64,000 nucleotides of DNA from Phyto melanocephala (Eukaryota; Arthropoda; Insecta; Diptera; Rhinophoridae), in assembly GCA_941918925.1 (NCBI GenBank), contig OW799234.1, positions 118,209,128 to 118,273,127 of the forward strand. Reading direction: 5' to 3'. A program made the translations under genes and the position numbers. Positions 34,433-46,926 of the stretch are shown here, piece by piece. How positions within the stretch are numbered: position 1 is the stretch's first letter; every line of letters begins with the position of its first letter. The notes below the pieces were generated by a model. It had not been told where the DNA came from. It did no database searches and saw nothing but the letters and a program-made list of their open reading frames with translations.

Positions 34433-37336
34433 TCTTTCAAAAAAAACTGACACATTTTAATACTTTCTTTGCTAAAAAGAAAGTTTCTGTAAATTTAAGG
34501 GCGCCAAGCAATTTATTGTGCTGCAATAAATAAACGCAAACAGCTTCAGACACATTGAACCATCTAACTTTTGAAATTCTCACACAAACAAACACAAACT
34601 TTTGGTCTAGGTACAGCAGTAGGTTTTGGCTTTCGTATAAATATAAAAAGCTATTCGGTCTAGAGGGTAGATAAATTGTAACACCCAAAAAAAATGCTAA
34701 AAAATTTGGTGCTGGCAATAATGGATTTTGTGGTTGTTTTTTGTTTTTCGTTTGGCTTTTTTTCGTTCATAATGGGCTTTGCTACTAAAATTTCCAAAAA
34801 TAATAGAGACCTTTATTTTCTGCAGTCGAAAAAAGAAGACATGTTTATAATAAAGTAGTGGTGGAAATACTACACTAAGATAAATGTTTTAATTTGTAAC
34901 ACACAATGTTGGAGCATTAAGTACTTTCGAAAAGAAAGTTAATAAGTTATTTACAACCATGAAAAATTTGCGGCCAAATTTTTCAAAGATTTATCTGTGA
35001 TTTCAGTAAATTTTATTTCACTTTAAATTGTTTTAAAGATTTAAGATACAATAAAATGTCATTTGTTAAGTGAAAAAGATTTGCTAATCGAACAAGGGAA
35101 ATATTATTTCAGATAAGGGGAGACAAATTTTTTTGCTTTTGTAGGCATTACACGTTTTTATGAAATTCTATTTGTCTAAAACAGATATAATTTAAGTAAT
35201 TAACTGAAGTAACATACTTTAATATTTTTTTTATTTCATGCTTAAAAATTCTTCACCCCACCAAAATTCAAAATTAGATACTTGAAAAAATTTTTTTTCC
35301 TTTGCAACAGCGTTAGATTCTGTTAGATTTACTTCCGCAGACAGAGTATCCTAATGATAAAAGAAAAAATGTTGTGAAGAATTTTGTGAAAATTTAGGTT
35401 AAGTGGGACGGTGTTAACCATAACTTAGTATTTTATTAATGTAGGTGTTTATGTATGTATAAATAATGCCAAGGAATTAATATGTGCTTGTCGACTTGCA
35501 CTACATCAAAGTAATTTAGTTTTAAATAAAAATTAAATTAATATTTAAATTTTAATCAGGCTTGAGTTCATATTAACATTCTTTGTTTTTACAAAGAATT
35601 TTTAATTGTGATGAATGAAAGAATAAATCTGAAAAATTATATTTTTACAGACACTAGCCGAGTGGAATGCATTTTCGAAACCAGCTATGATTTCATCATC
35701 AGCACTCTCTGATCGGTAATTAAATGTTGGTTGTAAATATCATCTATTTAACTCCCGGGACTTAAGTTAATTAAATTCGGTAACTAGTTTTAGTTTTTCC
35801 TTTTTTCATATATTTTTACCACAATGAGTTTAAAAATTAAACATCTACAATCAAATTGTTTAAAACGACAGTAAAAAAATTAAAATTAATGTAAAGTATG
35901 TAAGTAATAGTCTCAATATGTAAAACAGAAACTGAGACATTTAGTTAAAGAATCTTCTTTAAACCAAAACTACTAAAATAAGTTGGAAGGATATGAGCTT
36001 TTCATTCCATTTATGTGCCTTTAATTATGGAAACGGTCTAAGTAAGAAAAAAAAATAAAATGAGTCTTTCACTTTCTTCACACTACGTTACTTTTAAGTA
36101 AATTAGTTCAATGTGATATTCATGATGTTGTCAAAAATTAACGAAATACGAATGGTCGTTCTTCCAACGCTAATTATAATTTTTTTTAATGAATTGGTAC
36201 TATTGGATTCCAAAATAAGTTGATGACGGTAATAAGAAGTGTTGATGTGTTTTTGTAAACTTTAAAAATGGTACCGTTACATTTATATGTTTTCACTTCA
36301 GGAAATTCTTTTGGTATCATTTTGATTGTGCATTTATGGTGTTTAGTTTCTTCCAAGAAACTCAATGGGACGAACGACGAATTTCGGCCAACACGACGAA
36401 TTTGTTGGTAAAAATTCGGGGCGTTTATTTGTCGTATGAAGCACAATAACAACGAAAAAGTTACATCTTTTATAGTTGATAAAATTGTTTACTTTTTGTG
36501 CAAAGAATGAATAAAAAAAATCAAGGAATTTAAATTTTTGTGAAACTTAGCGAAATAATAAATTTATTTTCTGTCATAATAAAAACTTATTTACGTATAA
36601 GTAAATGTTTATTAAGAATGTGCTGGGTACGTGCAGTAAGCAATATTTAAAATTTTGTTTTTGTATAACAGCTAATAGTGTGACCATATGAAAACAAATG
36701 ATCACTTAATAAACTTGAAGATTTGCAAAAACACAAATAAAAACAAATTTTTGTAGTTAACTTTTGTATATTTATTTTAAATATATTAAAATAAAAAATA
36801 AAACAATTATTAAAGTTAAAACGAACATTTATTTCTTAAAATATTTAGAAGTAAAACTAAATATAAAAAATGGTCATCTTGTACAAATCTGACGTCGTTC
36901 GCCAGCGTAAGAAATATAAATAAATCTAAAAACTAATAGTTTTTAATAAAACAAAATTCAAACGATTTCACTTTTTATATTACAAAAAGTTTATTAAAAT
37001 TTCTTCAACTTTAAAAGTAATATAAATCAACTCAATCGCTTCTGTAAAAAAATTGGAATTGTTTAAATAAAATATTGATTGAGTCACTACCTTATAACCT
37101 TATATGACGCATCGTAAAACGACTTTTGATGACTATGAATCCTATAATTTAGATCTTTAATCTAAAAGAGAACGACTTAAAATATACCGAAATAATTAAT
37201 TATTCTCCTATATAGTTAGATCGATACTATGAAAGTCATTGGTAACTAATTGTTATAATATTGGAATAATATTGGATACGTCAGTTGTTATTTTCAATTA
37301 AATCGAGATTTTAAAAAGTTTTAAGAATAACCAACA
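34433..37336. other. AT-rich non-coding stretch with one dispersed repeat
   Basis: The segment 35655-35730 ('gcattttcgaaaccagctat' and 'tcatcatcagcactc') is an inverted relative of 20385-20455. The open frames at 34437-34718 (-) and 36186-36452 (-) have no motif I recognise. No conserved protein was found. Confidence 0.45.
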
Positions 37337-37881
37337 TAAAAGGGTCCGCCAAATAATTTTTTTTTTTTGAAAATGCTATAAAAAAGTTTAGCTTCGGCTG
37401 TGTGGCACGTAGCGCCGTCTTGTTGAAACCAAATGTTGTAAATATCCTCCTCTTCAATTTTTGTTCGACATGGCCCGATAACGATTGCTATTGACTACGG
37501 CCACTCCTTGCTCATTTTCGAAGAGAAATGGCCCAATTATGCATCTGGACCAAAATCCGCACCAAACAGTGACTCGTTTTGGGTGTATTGGCTTTTCAAT
37601 GTATGCGTACGGTTTTTCTGTGCCCCAAATGCAACAATTTTGCTTGTTTACATACCCGCCAAGATCAAAATGAGCTTCATCTGAAAAGATGATTTTTTTT
37701 TTGGTAAAATCGGCCAAAGTAATGTCGCAATATTTCCCAGCATTGTTCAAGCGTACACACAATCATATTCGTTCAGCGGAAGGATAAAACTAATTATCTG
37801 TCAAATTAGACATGAGCTCAGTGTAACCATTCACGAAATAATCATTAGTTGAAAAAAAAAAGTTAGATAACGGCCCCTTTA
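37337..37881 (-). pseudogene. mariner-like transposase fragment
   Basis: The minus strand frame 37762-37454 reads KIIFSDEAHFDLGGYVNKQN (first catalytic Asp), then IWGTEKPYAYIEKPIHPKRV, TVWCGFWSRCIIGPFLFENE and VVNSNRYRAM. After a gap, 37430-37385 reads IWFQQDGATCHTAEA with the second catalytic Asp. The HTH and the C-terminal third are missing. Candidate degenerate termini are 'taaaagggtccgcc' on the left and, in reverse complement, 'tataaaggggccg' on the right, each followed inward by a T/A run. Confidence 0.85.
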
Positions 37882-38414
37882 TATGGTTTCTATACAGGTT
37901 GTCAATTGTATTGCCGCATTTTACTATATTTTTTCCATTTTAAAATAGTTTAGAAATTTTATTACAATACTTTTGATAACTTTTTAACTCTTGGTTTGGT
38001 TATCACAGATTTATCCAAACTTATCTAAGGTTTACAGCTCCGAGTTTAATTAAAAGGTGAGACTTTACGCTGAAACTATGTTACTGATAAAGCATAGTCG
38101 GAATATAAATTATTTTATGTTTATTTCTCTAATTATTTTTATTAAAAAAAAAAAATACAAATACTATTCAACAAACAAGTGCAAAATGCAGTGGAATGTT
38201 AAAGCACATTTATGTAACTAAAATACAAATGTTTATATTTCACGGAAAACTTTTTGTCTTTTGTTTTTATTAATTTTTTTATTTTGCGGAATTTTTAGAA
38301 TTATTTTAATCAGCTTCTCAAAATTCTAAATATAACCACACATTAGAACAACAATACACTCGACTTTAATTAAAATAGTTTTCAGGTATAGACTGAAACA
38401 AACACTGAAAAAAA
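37882..38414. other. AT-rich non-coding stretch
   Basis: Nothing recognised. Confidence 0.5.
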
Positions 38415-39727
38415 AACAAGTAAGAGTGCTATATTCGGCCGTGCCGAATCTTATATACCCTTCACAACGTGTAGTCACGCAATAACAAATATTTGTATCA
38501 CCATTCACCTCATTAATATGAAACAGAATATCCATATGTATTTCCATAAATATGTCAAGCACGACTGTAAAAATAAAAACTCTTGAAAGTTTTTCAATTA
38601 AAGTTTATTGATAAAAAAAAACACTAAAATTTTACTATATGCAGGTATTAGGAGCTTACTGAATTATTTTGAGAGCAATAATAAGAGTTTAATCTGATTA
38701 TCTCTTTGACTTATTTAAAGAATTGCAATCAACCATTTTTTGTAGCGATTAAATTGTAAAAATAAACTGTAATTGAAAATATGATTTAAAATTAAGGTAA
38801 AAACAACAGTTAACAAGATCCATAAGAAAAAACAAAACATAAATTCCAATTAGCGGTTTTTTTGTTATTTCCCTTAAACATTTTTTTAATGTCACGTACG
38901 TAGTACAAAAACTTTATCAGTCTCCGTCATTCGTATTTGAACAGTCGCAAGAGCACCTAATTTAGAATTTAACTTTTTTTCTTAACATGATATAAATTTT
39001 ATTACATAAGAATACTATTAGAGAAAAATCTGTCACGTACGATATGTCACGAATGCTATTAAATTGAATTTATTTTAAAATCATTTAAAGATTATGTTCA
39101 ATTAAGTATGATGGATTTTAAATGAAAAATATTTGGTGTAGTGTAAGAAATTTTTTCAGTTTCAGTTACTCTTACAATTGCAAAAATTACTCCATCTTAT
39201 AGAAGGACAAATGTCACGTACGATATCATGAAAATGCCCATATATAAAAACATCCCGTTGTAAAATTATTAATTGAGTTTTTGTATGTTAAAAAAAAATA
39301 AAAAATAAAAAAAAAAGGTTAAAAAAAGATGTTAAAAAATATAGAAAGAAAACATTTTTTTTGGCTCAGCTGGGATTTGATGCCACGTTCACTCTGACCA
39401 GTATACAACGCTTGTATATATGTATGTGTTGCATATTGTTGCTGTCAAAAAAACACGAGGTAGTTGTGATTTTTTACTCATATTTCAGTTGTTCATGTAC
39501 CAATTTTTCTGATTTTCAATACCGATCTCTTCCCCAATATTTCTGATATTTTGTTGATTTGAATACACAGACGGACAAACGGGCAGACGGATAGGGCTAG
39601 GTCCACTCCTTTGTTCAAAAGCTTTCAGAAAATATATACTTTATGGAGTCGGAATGAAAATTGGAAAAATTTCCCACGGAATGACAAACCTATATACACC
39701 CTTTTCACTTTTGTCTGAAGGGAATAA
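38415..39727 (+). mobile_element. DINE-1-like element, family A, with an insertion of about 670 bp
   Basis: The start 'acaagtaagagtgctatatt' plus 'cggccgtgccgaatcttata' matches the family A start in forward orientation. The right part (39225-39727) has 'cagctgggatttgatgccac', 'acagacggacaaacgggcag' and 'aacctatatacacccttttc', matching the family end. Between about 38555 and 39222 the sequence is unlike the other family A copies and contains three copies of GTCACGTACG. I treat it as an insertion or highly diverged interior. Confidence 0.7.
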
Positions 39728-40053
39728 ACAACAATTGAAAAGCACTTACACAAACATACATACAAAAAAGTACATGTTATTTTGTGGTACTAAAACCATT
39801 GACAACCCATTAAAAACTGCATGAATACTTGTTATACACATTAAAATTAAATGGAATGATTCCATGTAAATATCTGGAATCAAAGGGAATATATACACAT
39901 TTACATACTGCTCAATGTGCATATAAAAGTTTTTTTAATTTAAAAATATTTGCAATCAAACAGGACGACATTAGCCACAACCAAAAAAGTTTAGTTTTTA
40001 ATTAAAAAAAAAAAACTGTGTAGGTCGGTGTGTGATTGTGTAATTATTTAATA

Positions 40054-40877
40054 CTAGCCAAACCCGGCGCGCGTTGCTACGCCCCTTACAAATCAAAATG
40101 CATTCTGAATTTTAATTGAATATAAAGTGCAAAAACCTAAATATTATAATTTTTTTTTATGGGCGTGGCACTGCCCACTTTTCTAATCACAAAATTGTGA
40201 AGTCATAACAGCTCAATATGTGTGCAAAGTTTCAGAAGAATCGGTCCAGTGCAAGTACCTCAAAATTATAACTTTTTTTTTATGGGCGTGGCCCTGCCCA
40301 CTTTTTTAACCACGAAATTATAAAGTCATGACAGCTCAATATGTGTGCAAAGTTTCAGAAAAATCGGTGAAGTTCAAGTACCTCAAAATTATAACTTTTT
40401 TTATGGGCGTGGCCCCGCCCACTTTTCTTTGCACGAAATTATTTAGTCATGACAGCTCGATATATGCGCAAAGTTTCAGAAAAATCGGTTAAGTGCAAGT
40501 AGCTAAAACTAATAACTAATTTTGTATGGGCGTGGCCCCGCCCACTTTTCTGATGACGAAATTATTTAGTCATGACAGCTCAATATGTGTGCAAAGTTTC
40601 AGAAAAATCGGTCCGGTGCAAGTACCTCAAAATTAAAACTTTTTTAGCCCCGCCCACTTTTCTTATTACGAAATTATTTAGTCATGACAGCTCGATATGT
40701 GTGCAAAGTTTCAGAAAAATCGGTCGAGTGCAAGTAGCTAAAACTGATAACTAATTTTTATGGGCGTGGCTCCGCCCACTTTTTTCCACCCATAAACACT
40801 CCCTGGTATGTGTCCAACAACTTGCCAAAGTTTGAGTCCGATCGGTTTTACAGTTTCGGAGTCTATAGCTAACACAC

Positions 40878-40920
<43 letters not shown>

Positions 40921-40940
40921 TTCACTTTTATATATATAGA
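40054..40940 (-). mobile_element. non-autonomous Helitron (family D) with tandem internal repeats
   Basis: The minus strand begins TCTATATATATAAAAGTGAA, passes a (GT)n run, and ends GCCGGGTTTGGCTAG at 40054. The flanking host bases are A before and T after, the Helitron AT target. The interior holds about six units of roughly 115 bp, each with 'tatgggcgtggc', 'ccgcccacttttc', 'gtcatgacagctcaatatg' and 'gcaaagtttcagaaaaatcg'. The other copy (1789-2151) has fewer units, so unit number varies. No coding capacity. Confidence 0.8.
40869..40917. repeat. (AC)n microsatellite in the Helitron
   Basis: About 22 AC dinucleotides with one G interruption near the Helitron 5' end. The 1789-2151 copy has about 8 at the same place. 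A minus-strand open frame over it is spurious. Confidence 0.9.
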
Positions 40941-41325
40941 TTTGTTTGTGTATGTGTTTCTGCATCTGTAGGTATGCATGTTATTTCTAAACAAAACCAC
41001 AACATTGCAAATATTTACTTTTATCTTAAATAAATAAAATATCTAACAAAAAAAAGTTAAAAAAAATATATTCTTGTGGATTTCTCTATTTAATTGCTAA
41101 TGAATGAATTTTTGCTTTATAAATACAAATGTTTATAAAAAGTGTACGTATTGTGTTTGCTATTATACATGGCTGATATTACACCATTTTCCAGTGGATG
41201 AATTTTATTTAACAACTTCAATGTTTTTTTGTTAATTTTTAATGTTTATATCTAGAGGATTTGTAATGAAATTTTATCGATTTATTTTTCATTACCTTAG
41301 CTGTGCTCTGAAATAAAAACAATTA
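40941..41325. other. AT-rich non-coding stretch
   Basis: Nothing recognised. Confidence 0.5.
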
Positions 41326-42165
41326 ATTTATTCGGCCGTACCTAATCTCTTTCCATTTACAATCACATTTAGACGTATAGTGACCACATTGGAGCATAGC
41401 CTAGATTTAAAATTTATTGCTATATGTCATTTAGCTATGTATATTGTTTCTGACACTGTCCTTAATTTTGAATTTACACATAGTTGATATTGATGGAGTT
41501 CAGAAAAAAATTTACCCGCAGTTATTTTTCAGTTACCATCTTTAATTATAAACGGGGTTTATTTAGAATTACTATATTTGACCCATATTTAAATTAATTT
41601 TTGTAGTGGCCAGCATTAAGGCATTCACATTTTTTTTGTTTTTTTTTTATATTCTGCTTTCATTTGATAGCGATTTATAAAACTGCGGTCTTCCAGGAGT
41701 TGCAATAATCAACTCACGGTTGTTAGTTTTAGGAAAAACGCCAAAGCACTGTATTTAAGTGCTTATATATCTCTTAGTGTTTTAAAGGTTTATAATTTGA
41801 AGCGTTCAGCGTGTCCAAGTTCATTTGGTAGATTAAGTGACTTGACATGTTTAAAAAAAATATTTATTTTTCTAATTATTTGTGCCTAATAGTTTACCTA
41901 TTAGCGATCAATTTGTCAAATATTTTGTATGATTTCCCCGAGTGGTATATCATTTCTACATCTTTAAGTGGTAACAAAAAAATAAATTTATTATTCTAGT
42001 GCTGGAATATGTGAATTAATAAAACAAAAACATGGGGAAAGACAGAAACAGTCGTATTCATTTACTCATATCTCAAAAACTTATAGGGCAATTTTGCTAG
42101 CTTTCAATAGCGAGCCATTCCGGAATATAATCAAAAGATTTGTACCAATAATTATTGTGGAAATT
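41326..42165 (+). mobile_element. degraded DINE-1-like element, family B
   Basis: Begins with a decayed start ('tattcggccgtacctaatct'). It retains 'gagcatagcctagattt' and, near the end, 'acatggggaaagacagaaac', 'agtcgtattcatttactcat', 'atctcaaaaacttatagggc' and 'caatagcgagccattccgga', all matching the family B copy at 15865-16815. The terminal GTCY microsatellite and hairpin are missing. Confidence 0.55.
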
Positions 42166-42839
42166 AAAAACTGAATCACAAGATATGTATATGTCCATGG
42201 CCTAAGTAATGCAAGTAAAGGGTGTAAAAGATATCATGATCTAAAAAAATATTTTTTACGATCAACAATTACACTGTGCAATGAAATGAAAAATATTAGA
42301 AGGCTCGGACAACTGATTTTGCCAGAGAGGACCCAAGAAAAATAACTACAGGTATCAGTGTGATATAATAAATATCCTTATTTTATTATCTTATAATAAG
42401 TAACCGTATGAACCTTACAATTCAGTGACATGACAATCGTTAAACTTGCCAACATTTATGTGCTCAATTTACAGTGTGTTATAGAAGTCGTAGGTTTTAA
42501 GAATTTTACTTTTTATATTCAAAAAAACATGGCAATAATACTTACTTCTCCAGCTATGATGTATTTCTATGATATTCTATAAACTAAGGTAAAATTATTG
42601 TAAACCAAATCGAAAGCCCATAAAAACTTAAAGAAGTAATAGGATGAGCTAATTTATTAAATTTTGCTCGTCTTTTTTTAAACTGTTTTTAAGTCTACAT
42701 AAACAGCGCATTATGTAACTTACTTGCAGTTTACAAAAGTGTATGTTAGGCGACAGATCAACCTGCGGCTTATATATGTACAAACTTATGTCGAAGGAGT
42801 ATTGAAACAGACCAATGTTATGTTGCATCTCATTTCGAC
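42166..42839. other. AT-rich non-coding stretch
   Basis: Nothing recognised. Confidence 0.5.
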
Positions 42840-43085
42840 TTCCTTAGCTATTCAGTGATTTCGACGCCACCTTTCGGTATTTCTTTCTTCACAAAGTCTC
42901 GTGCCATAAGTAGCGTTTGTTCTAGACCAAGTATTCCCGCATTACAATGCTGGACATTCGCATACTACATGCACTGCTGTCTCATAATTTTCCAAGCACA
43001 TCCTTAAAATATTATCAATCTCGATTTGTTTCCTGGGGCTAAAATCTTCAATAATTCTTTAGTTTTCATAGGCAACCACGTTTGT
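42840..43085 (-). pseudogene. LINE ORF2 C-terminal zinc-motif fragment
   Basis: The minus strand near 43000-42940 reads MCLENYETAVHVVCECPAL, the C-x2-C...H-x-C type motif of LINE ORF2 C termini (compare the CRACEKEDETLIHYLCNC block at 5749). It is followed by a short tail with stops ('EERNTERWRRNH'). The first Cys of the pair appears changed. No RNase H or reverse transcriptase is attached. It directly abuts the SINE at 43098. Confidence 0.55.
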
Positions 43086-43097
43086 CTTAAAATAAAA

Positions 43098-43380
43098 ATT
43101 TTCAGGATGCCCCGGTGGACTAGTCAATAGTGTGCTGGTCTGCTAGTTTGGGGGTTGCGGGTTCGATTCCCGCCAGAGACTCTGGACAGGTCTGCTTCTC
43201 TTTCTCTTCTATTCTAATTATTTCTATTATTATTCTATTATTCTCTTTATTCCTATATTAAGGCGTCACAATGGTCCTTAATGGTCTCCGGATGAGAATG
43301 TGAGTGTAACTTTGCACCAGCCTCACCTACCTACGACAGCTTCTGTATTATTGCTTGTTGTTGTTTGCACTATCGATTAT
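43098..43380 (+). mobile_element. tRNA-derived SINE
   Basis: The head 'gatgccccggtggactagtc' resembles a tRNA 5' half with an A-box-like tggactagtc segment. The B box gggttcgattccc (43159-43171) is intact and correctly spaced (about 45 bp downstream). The body is 'agagactctggacagg', a pyrimidine-rich stretch (ttctctttctcttctattc), 'gcgtcacaatggtccttaat' and 'tttgcaccagcctcacc'. A truncated relative is at 28535-28676 on the other strand. RNA polymerase III promoter function is inferred from the boxes. The 3' limit is approximate. Confidence 0.75.
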
Positions 43381-44959
43381 GCATTTCACTAAATACTTGT
43401 TAACGATACTCGACATCTGTCACAAGCGAGTGGCACCTTTGTTATAAAACGCCACAAAATAAATTCACCAATAACATCATTAATTGAACTAACAACATAA
43501 AAATTTTTATCGTTTGAACAAAAACTGCTTTTAAAATATGTTACTACTAAATATCGAAACCGAAAAGACTAACGGCTGTATGTCGCTGTCTGTAGATTAA
43601 TGTAAAATACAACTACAAATAGGTAGGCAAAATATTTAAACCTGTAACTCTTAAACTTTGGAAATTTTTCATCACATTCTGGAAAGGTGAAATAAATAGC
43701 AAAAATATACAGCAAAACTATAATTCAGCATGTAGTAGAAATATACCTTAAGTGTCACACAACATTGACTAAAAGCCAGTCAATTACCACGATTATCAGA
43801 AACCTTCAGGTAAAACGTCTACATAATTATGAATTTATATATTTTCCAAATAACGTTATCAATTAAAAAATTAAATCTTAGAAATGTAAAAGCTTTTCTT
43901 GTTGCTATTATCAACAACATTTTATTAATAATATTATTTTTTCTAGTCTAGACTTTGCAGTTTACTGTTTAGTTGCACTAGATACAACTCAAATGGTGTA
44001 TAATTATAGTTTAAGAGTTTTTTGTATATATCGCATACTGAACACACAAAAGGCACAACTCTGAAACTAAATGGTGTGAAGTAGTAAAAATTGATTTTGT
44101 AGAAAATACTGAATTATGAAACAATATTATACCTCTATTTTAAGAAAGTTCAATTAGAAAAATGTTTTTAAATTTATGTATTTTATATTTTTGATTATTT
44201 CATGACTTAGCAGATTCTATATAAGAACTCTAGTTAAGATAAAAAATAGCAAAGCTATAGCTAAAGCAGTGTTCTATTAAAGAAGCTCTTTTTCAAGTTG
44301 TTCGAGATGTGCTGTGTCACGTGATTTATGGAAAAAAATAGTTTCTAACATTTTTAAATTGTGTCATTTTTGTGTTAAGTAAACGATATTTTTTTATAAC
44401 AGAACTTGTTCCATTTAAGTATGTGTTTAAGTTTTATATAATGTGCATGTTCAAACAAATATAGTGTCACATATATTTATAGGGTGTTTTTTTTAGACTT
44501 ATATAACTTTCGATATTGATAACTGTAAAACTCCCTTTTGTACTAATTATTTGTGTTGGATTTTTTGTTAGTTTACTTTGGTTAGCTACCTTGCAAAGAC
44601 GTAAACCATAATAACGTTTACAAGTCCTGAAAATTTATTTTAAAAATTATCGAACTGTTCGCCAAACGCGAACATTTCTCATGTCTTTACAAATTATTTG
44701 AAGTGGAAATAGTTCTAATAGGATGGTGCAACATACCATACACTAAATGAAACCCTCACGTTTTTAGTTAGACTTTTAATAATATAAATAATATCTAACA
44801 ACATGGACAGGTAAATTAGCTACTTTGTTTGTTTGATTTGACACCTTTGGAATACTTTTTGTGTTGATACGTAAAATCACTGAACTGTTAAACAAACAAT
44901 GACTGATATTTTAAAAGCCAACATTTAATGCACTATTAACACAATAATAACGGATATGC
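43381..44959. other. AT-rich non-coding stretch
   Basis: Nothing recognised. A mariner-terminus-like 'atagggtgttttttttagac' at 44480 has no partner. Confidence 0.45.
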
Positions 44960-45007
44960 TTAACCGTAGAATGCATAACCAAAAAATACCACACAAATAC
45001 ATAACCA

Positions 45008-45023
45008 GGGTACCCGTGTACCC
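45008..45023. repeat. left subterminal palindrome of piggyBac-like element 3
   Basis: GGGTA-CCCGTG-TACCC, arms of 5 bp around a 6-bp spacer, 44 bp from the left terminus. A less perfect partner at 46890-46905 lies 17 bp from the right terminus. Confidence 0.75.
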
Positions 45024-45154
45024 CATTTCATAAATTTAAAATATTTAATTTTAAATACCGTTAAATACACATATTAACAAATTAATTTTTATTTAATAAT
45101 ATAATATTTATATTAATTATTTATTACAACAAAAAATTATGTCAATTAATATAA

Positions 45155-46605
45155 ATGAAAGAAAATCCAACCCAACCAAACGACGCTCACCAAGCACTCG
45201 TGCAAAATACAGTGCGACAACGTTGTGGGGCGTCAAAGCTCACTGAAATTATGTCAATGGAACAACCATATAAATGTTTTATGAGTTCGAAAATGGTAGA
45301 TATTATTATGCGTCACACCAATAAACGACAAAGAAAAGCCACCCCACTTCAGCACCAAAGGTATGGGAAGAAGTTACAGTAGCAGAGGTACATGCTTTTT
45401 TTTGAATACTAATTATGGCAGGCACGAACTACAGCAGCACTGAAAGCGTCAGAGACTTATGGAGTCGCTTTTGTGCACTATTGTGCAAACACTCGGGTTA
45501 TACGTATTCAAACAGATAAAGCTGCACCGATAATAGATATATGGACCATGATGAATGTCAATCGAGCTTCCTACAACAAGCCTAGTGAAAATTTGACCAT
45601 CGATGAACAACTTTTTCCCTATCGTGGCCGCACGCATTTCACACAGTATATCCCGTCGAAACCTGCTAAATACAGAATAAAGGTTTGGTGGATTTGTGAT
45701 GCCACGAATTCTTTTCCACTGCATGGGCAAATATATACCGGTCAAGCCGCATCTGGAAGAGAAACTATACAGGGCGAACGAGTGATGAAGGATCTAGCTG
45801 CCAAATTCAAAGGTACCGGCCGAAACATAACAATGGACAATTTTTTAACAACTTTGGGGCTTGCAGAGCATTTACTATCCCAGAATTTAATATAAGTGGG
45901 AACGCTTAGGAAAAATAAAACATGTATTCTGGCAGAAATGAAAGGGCAGAGAGATGTATCTATTTATTGGCTCAACGACCTTTGGTTTCCGAAAAAATGT
46001 TACAATATGTTCTTATGTTCCTCGCAAAAACAAAGTTGTGTTGTTGCTTTCGTTGATGCACTATGATGACAAGGTAGCAGAGAGTGGCAAACCAGAAATT
46101 ATAGAATTTTACAATAAAACCAAAGGTGGCGTCGATGTCATGGGCTAGAGTACACTACAAAGCAAGGTACAAAACGATGGCCACTATTATTATTTTTCAA
46201 CGTTTTAGATATAATGATCTTGGGTGCGTATAAATTGTACTATGTGAACAAGGACATGATTCCAAACTCTGCAAATAGACGAAATATTTTTCTGCGGAAA
46301 ATTGCTGAAGAAATGTGTATGCCCATTAGAGAGCAACGTATATGCTACCATCAAATAACTAGGCACTTCGCAACAAAAATAGCTATAGAAAGTTACCATA
46401 ATCAACCACTAGAAACTGTTTGCGAAAGCCGTCTATCATAATCAAAAGCAGTAGGATCGAGAAAGCCAGTAACTGGATCTTGCTATTTGTGCTATATGCA
46501 GGAAAGAAAACGGAGAAGGAAAAAACGGAAAGTATGCAGCGTTTGCAAGAAACCAATGTTCCTGGAACACTCAATAATGAATTTCTTGTGAACGGATTCA
46601 TTAAT
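45155..46605 (+). pseudogene. piggyBac-type transposase, nearly full order of domains, broken frames
   Basis: The N-terminal piece is at 45155-45382. After a frame change EVTVAEVHAFF and IMAGTNYSSTESVRDLWSRF mark the start of the catalytic domain. The open frame at 45473-45895 contains LTIDEQLFPYRGRTHFTQYI (first catalytic Asp) and GRNITMDNFLTTLGLAEHLL (second). At 46120 TKGGVDVMG provides the last conserved Asp. The C terminus (46214-46605) ends with a Cys-rich motif, SCYLCYMQE then CSVCKKPMFLEHS. Stops occur at 45893 and 46146, with several frameshifts. Some of the region before the first Asp is missing. All key acidic residues are still present, so decay is modest. Confidence 0.85.
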
Positions 46606-46926
46606 TAATTTGTATATAATATTGTTTTTTTGTAATCATATTTCTTAATGTATATTTACAATTAAAAAAAAAAAAAAATTATGATAAAATCTTTAAACAG
46701 CCTCTTGTTTGCTTATTTTTTATATAAAAACTGTTGGGCATCTTTAGAAGCTCAGAGCTAAGGAACCAATAAACCTAGTGTCATAAATGGCCTACAAAAC
46801 GACTCAAAAAGACTTGAGTTTCCTAGAACCAAAGTTTCAATACACTATTACTATTAGTTTTGCGGTTATCAACGTTTAAAGTTGCAAGTGGACACACGGG
46901 TACCCGGTTATGCATTCTACGGTTAA

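Larger units (their letters stand above)
44964..46922 (+). mobile_element. piggyBac-like element 3, perfect 17-bp termini
   Basis: Flanked by TTAA at 44960-44963 and 46923-46926. The inverted terminus CCGTAGAATGCATAACC is perfect over 17 bp on both sides. Subterminally GGGTACCCGTGTACCC (45008-45023) and its right-hand partner, in reverse complement GGGTACCCGTGTGTCC (46890-46905), repeat the palindromic design seen in elements 2 and 5. At 1959 bp and with most of the transposase still readable, it is the best preserved of the five, though the gene is broken. Confidence 0.9.

Noticed and set aside
40738..40965. 75-codon minus-strand frame with a Cys-Val run
   Set aside because: Translation of the (AC)n microsatellite.
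43139..43175. Functional tRNA gene
   Set aside because: The B box is good, but no complete cloverleaf is evident and the sequence continues into a SINE body shared with 28.6 kb.
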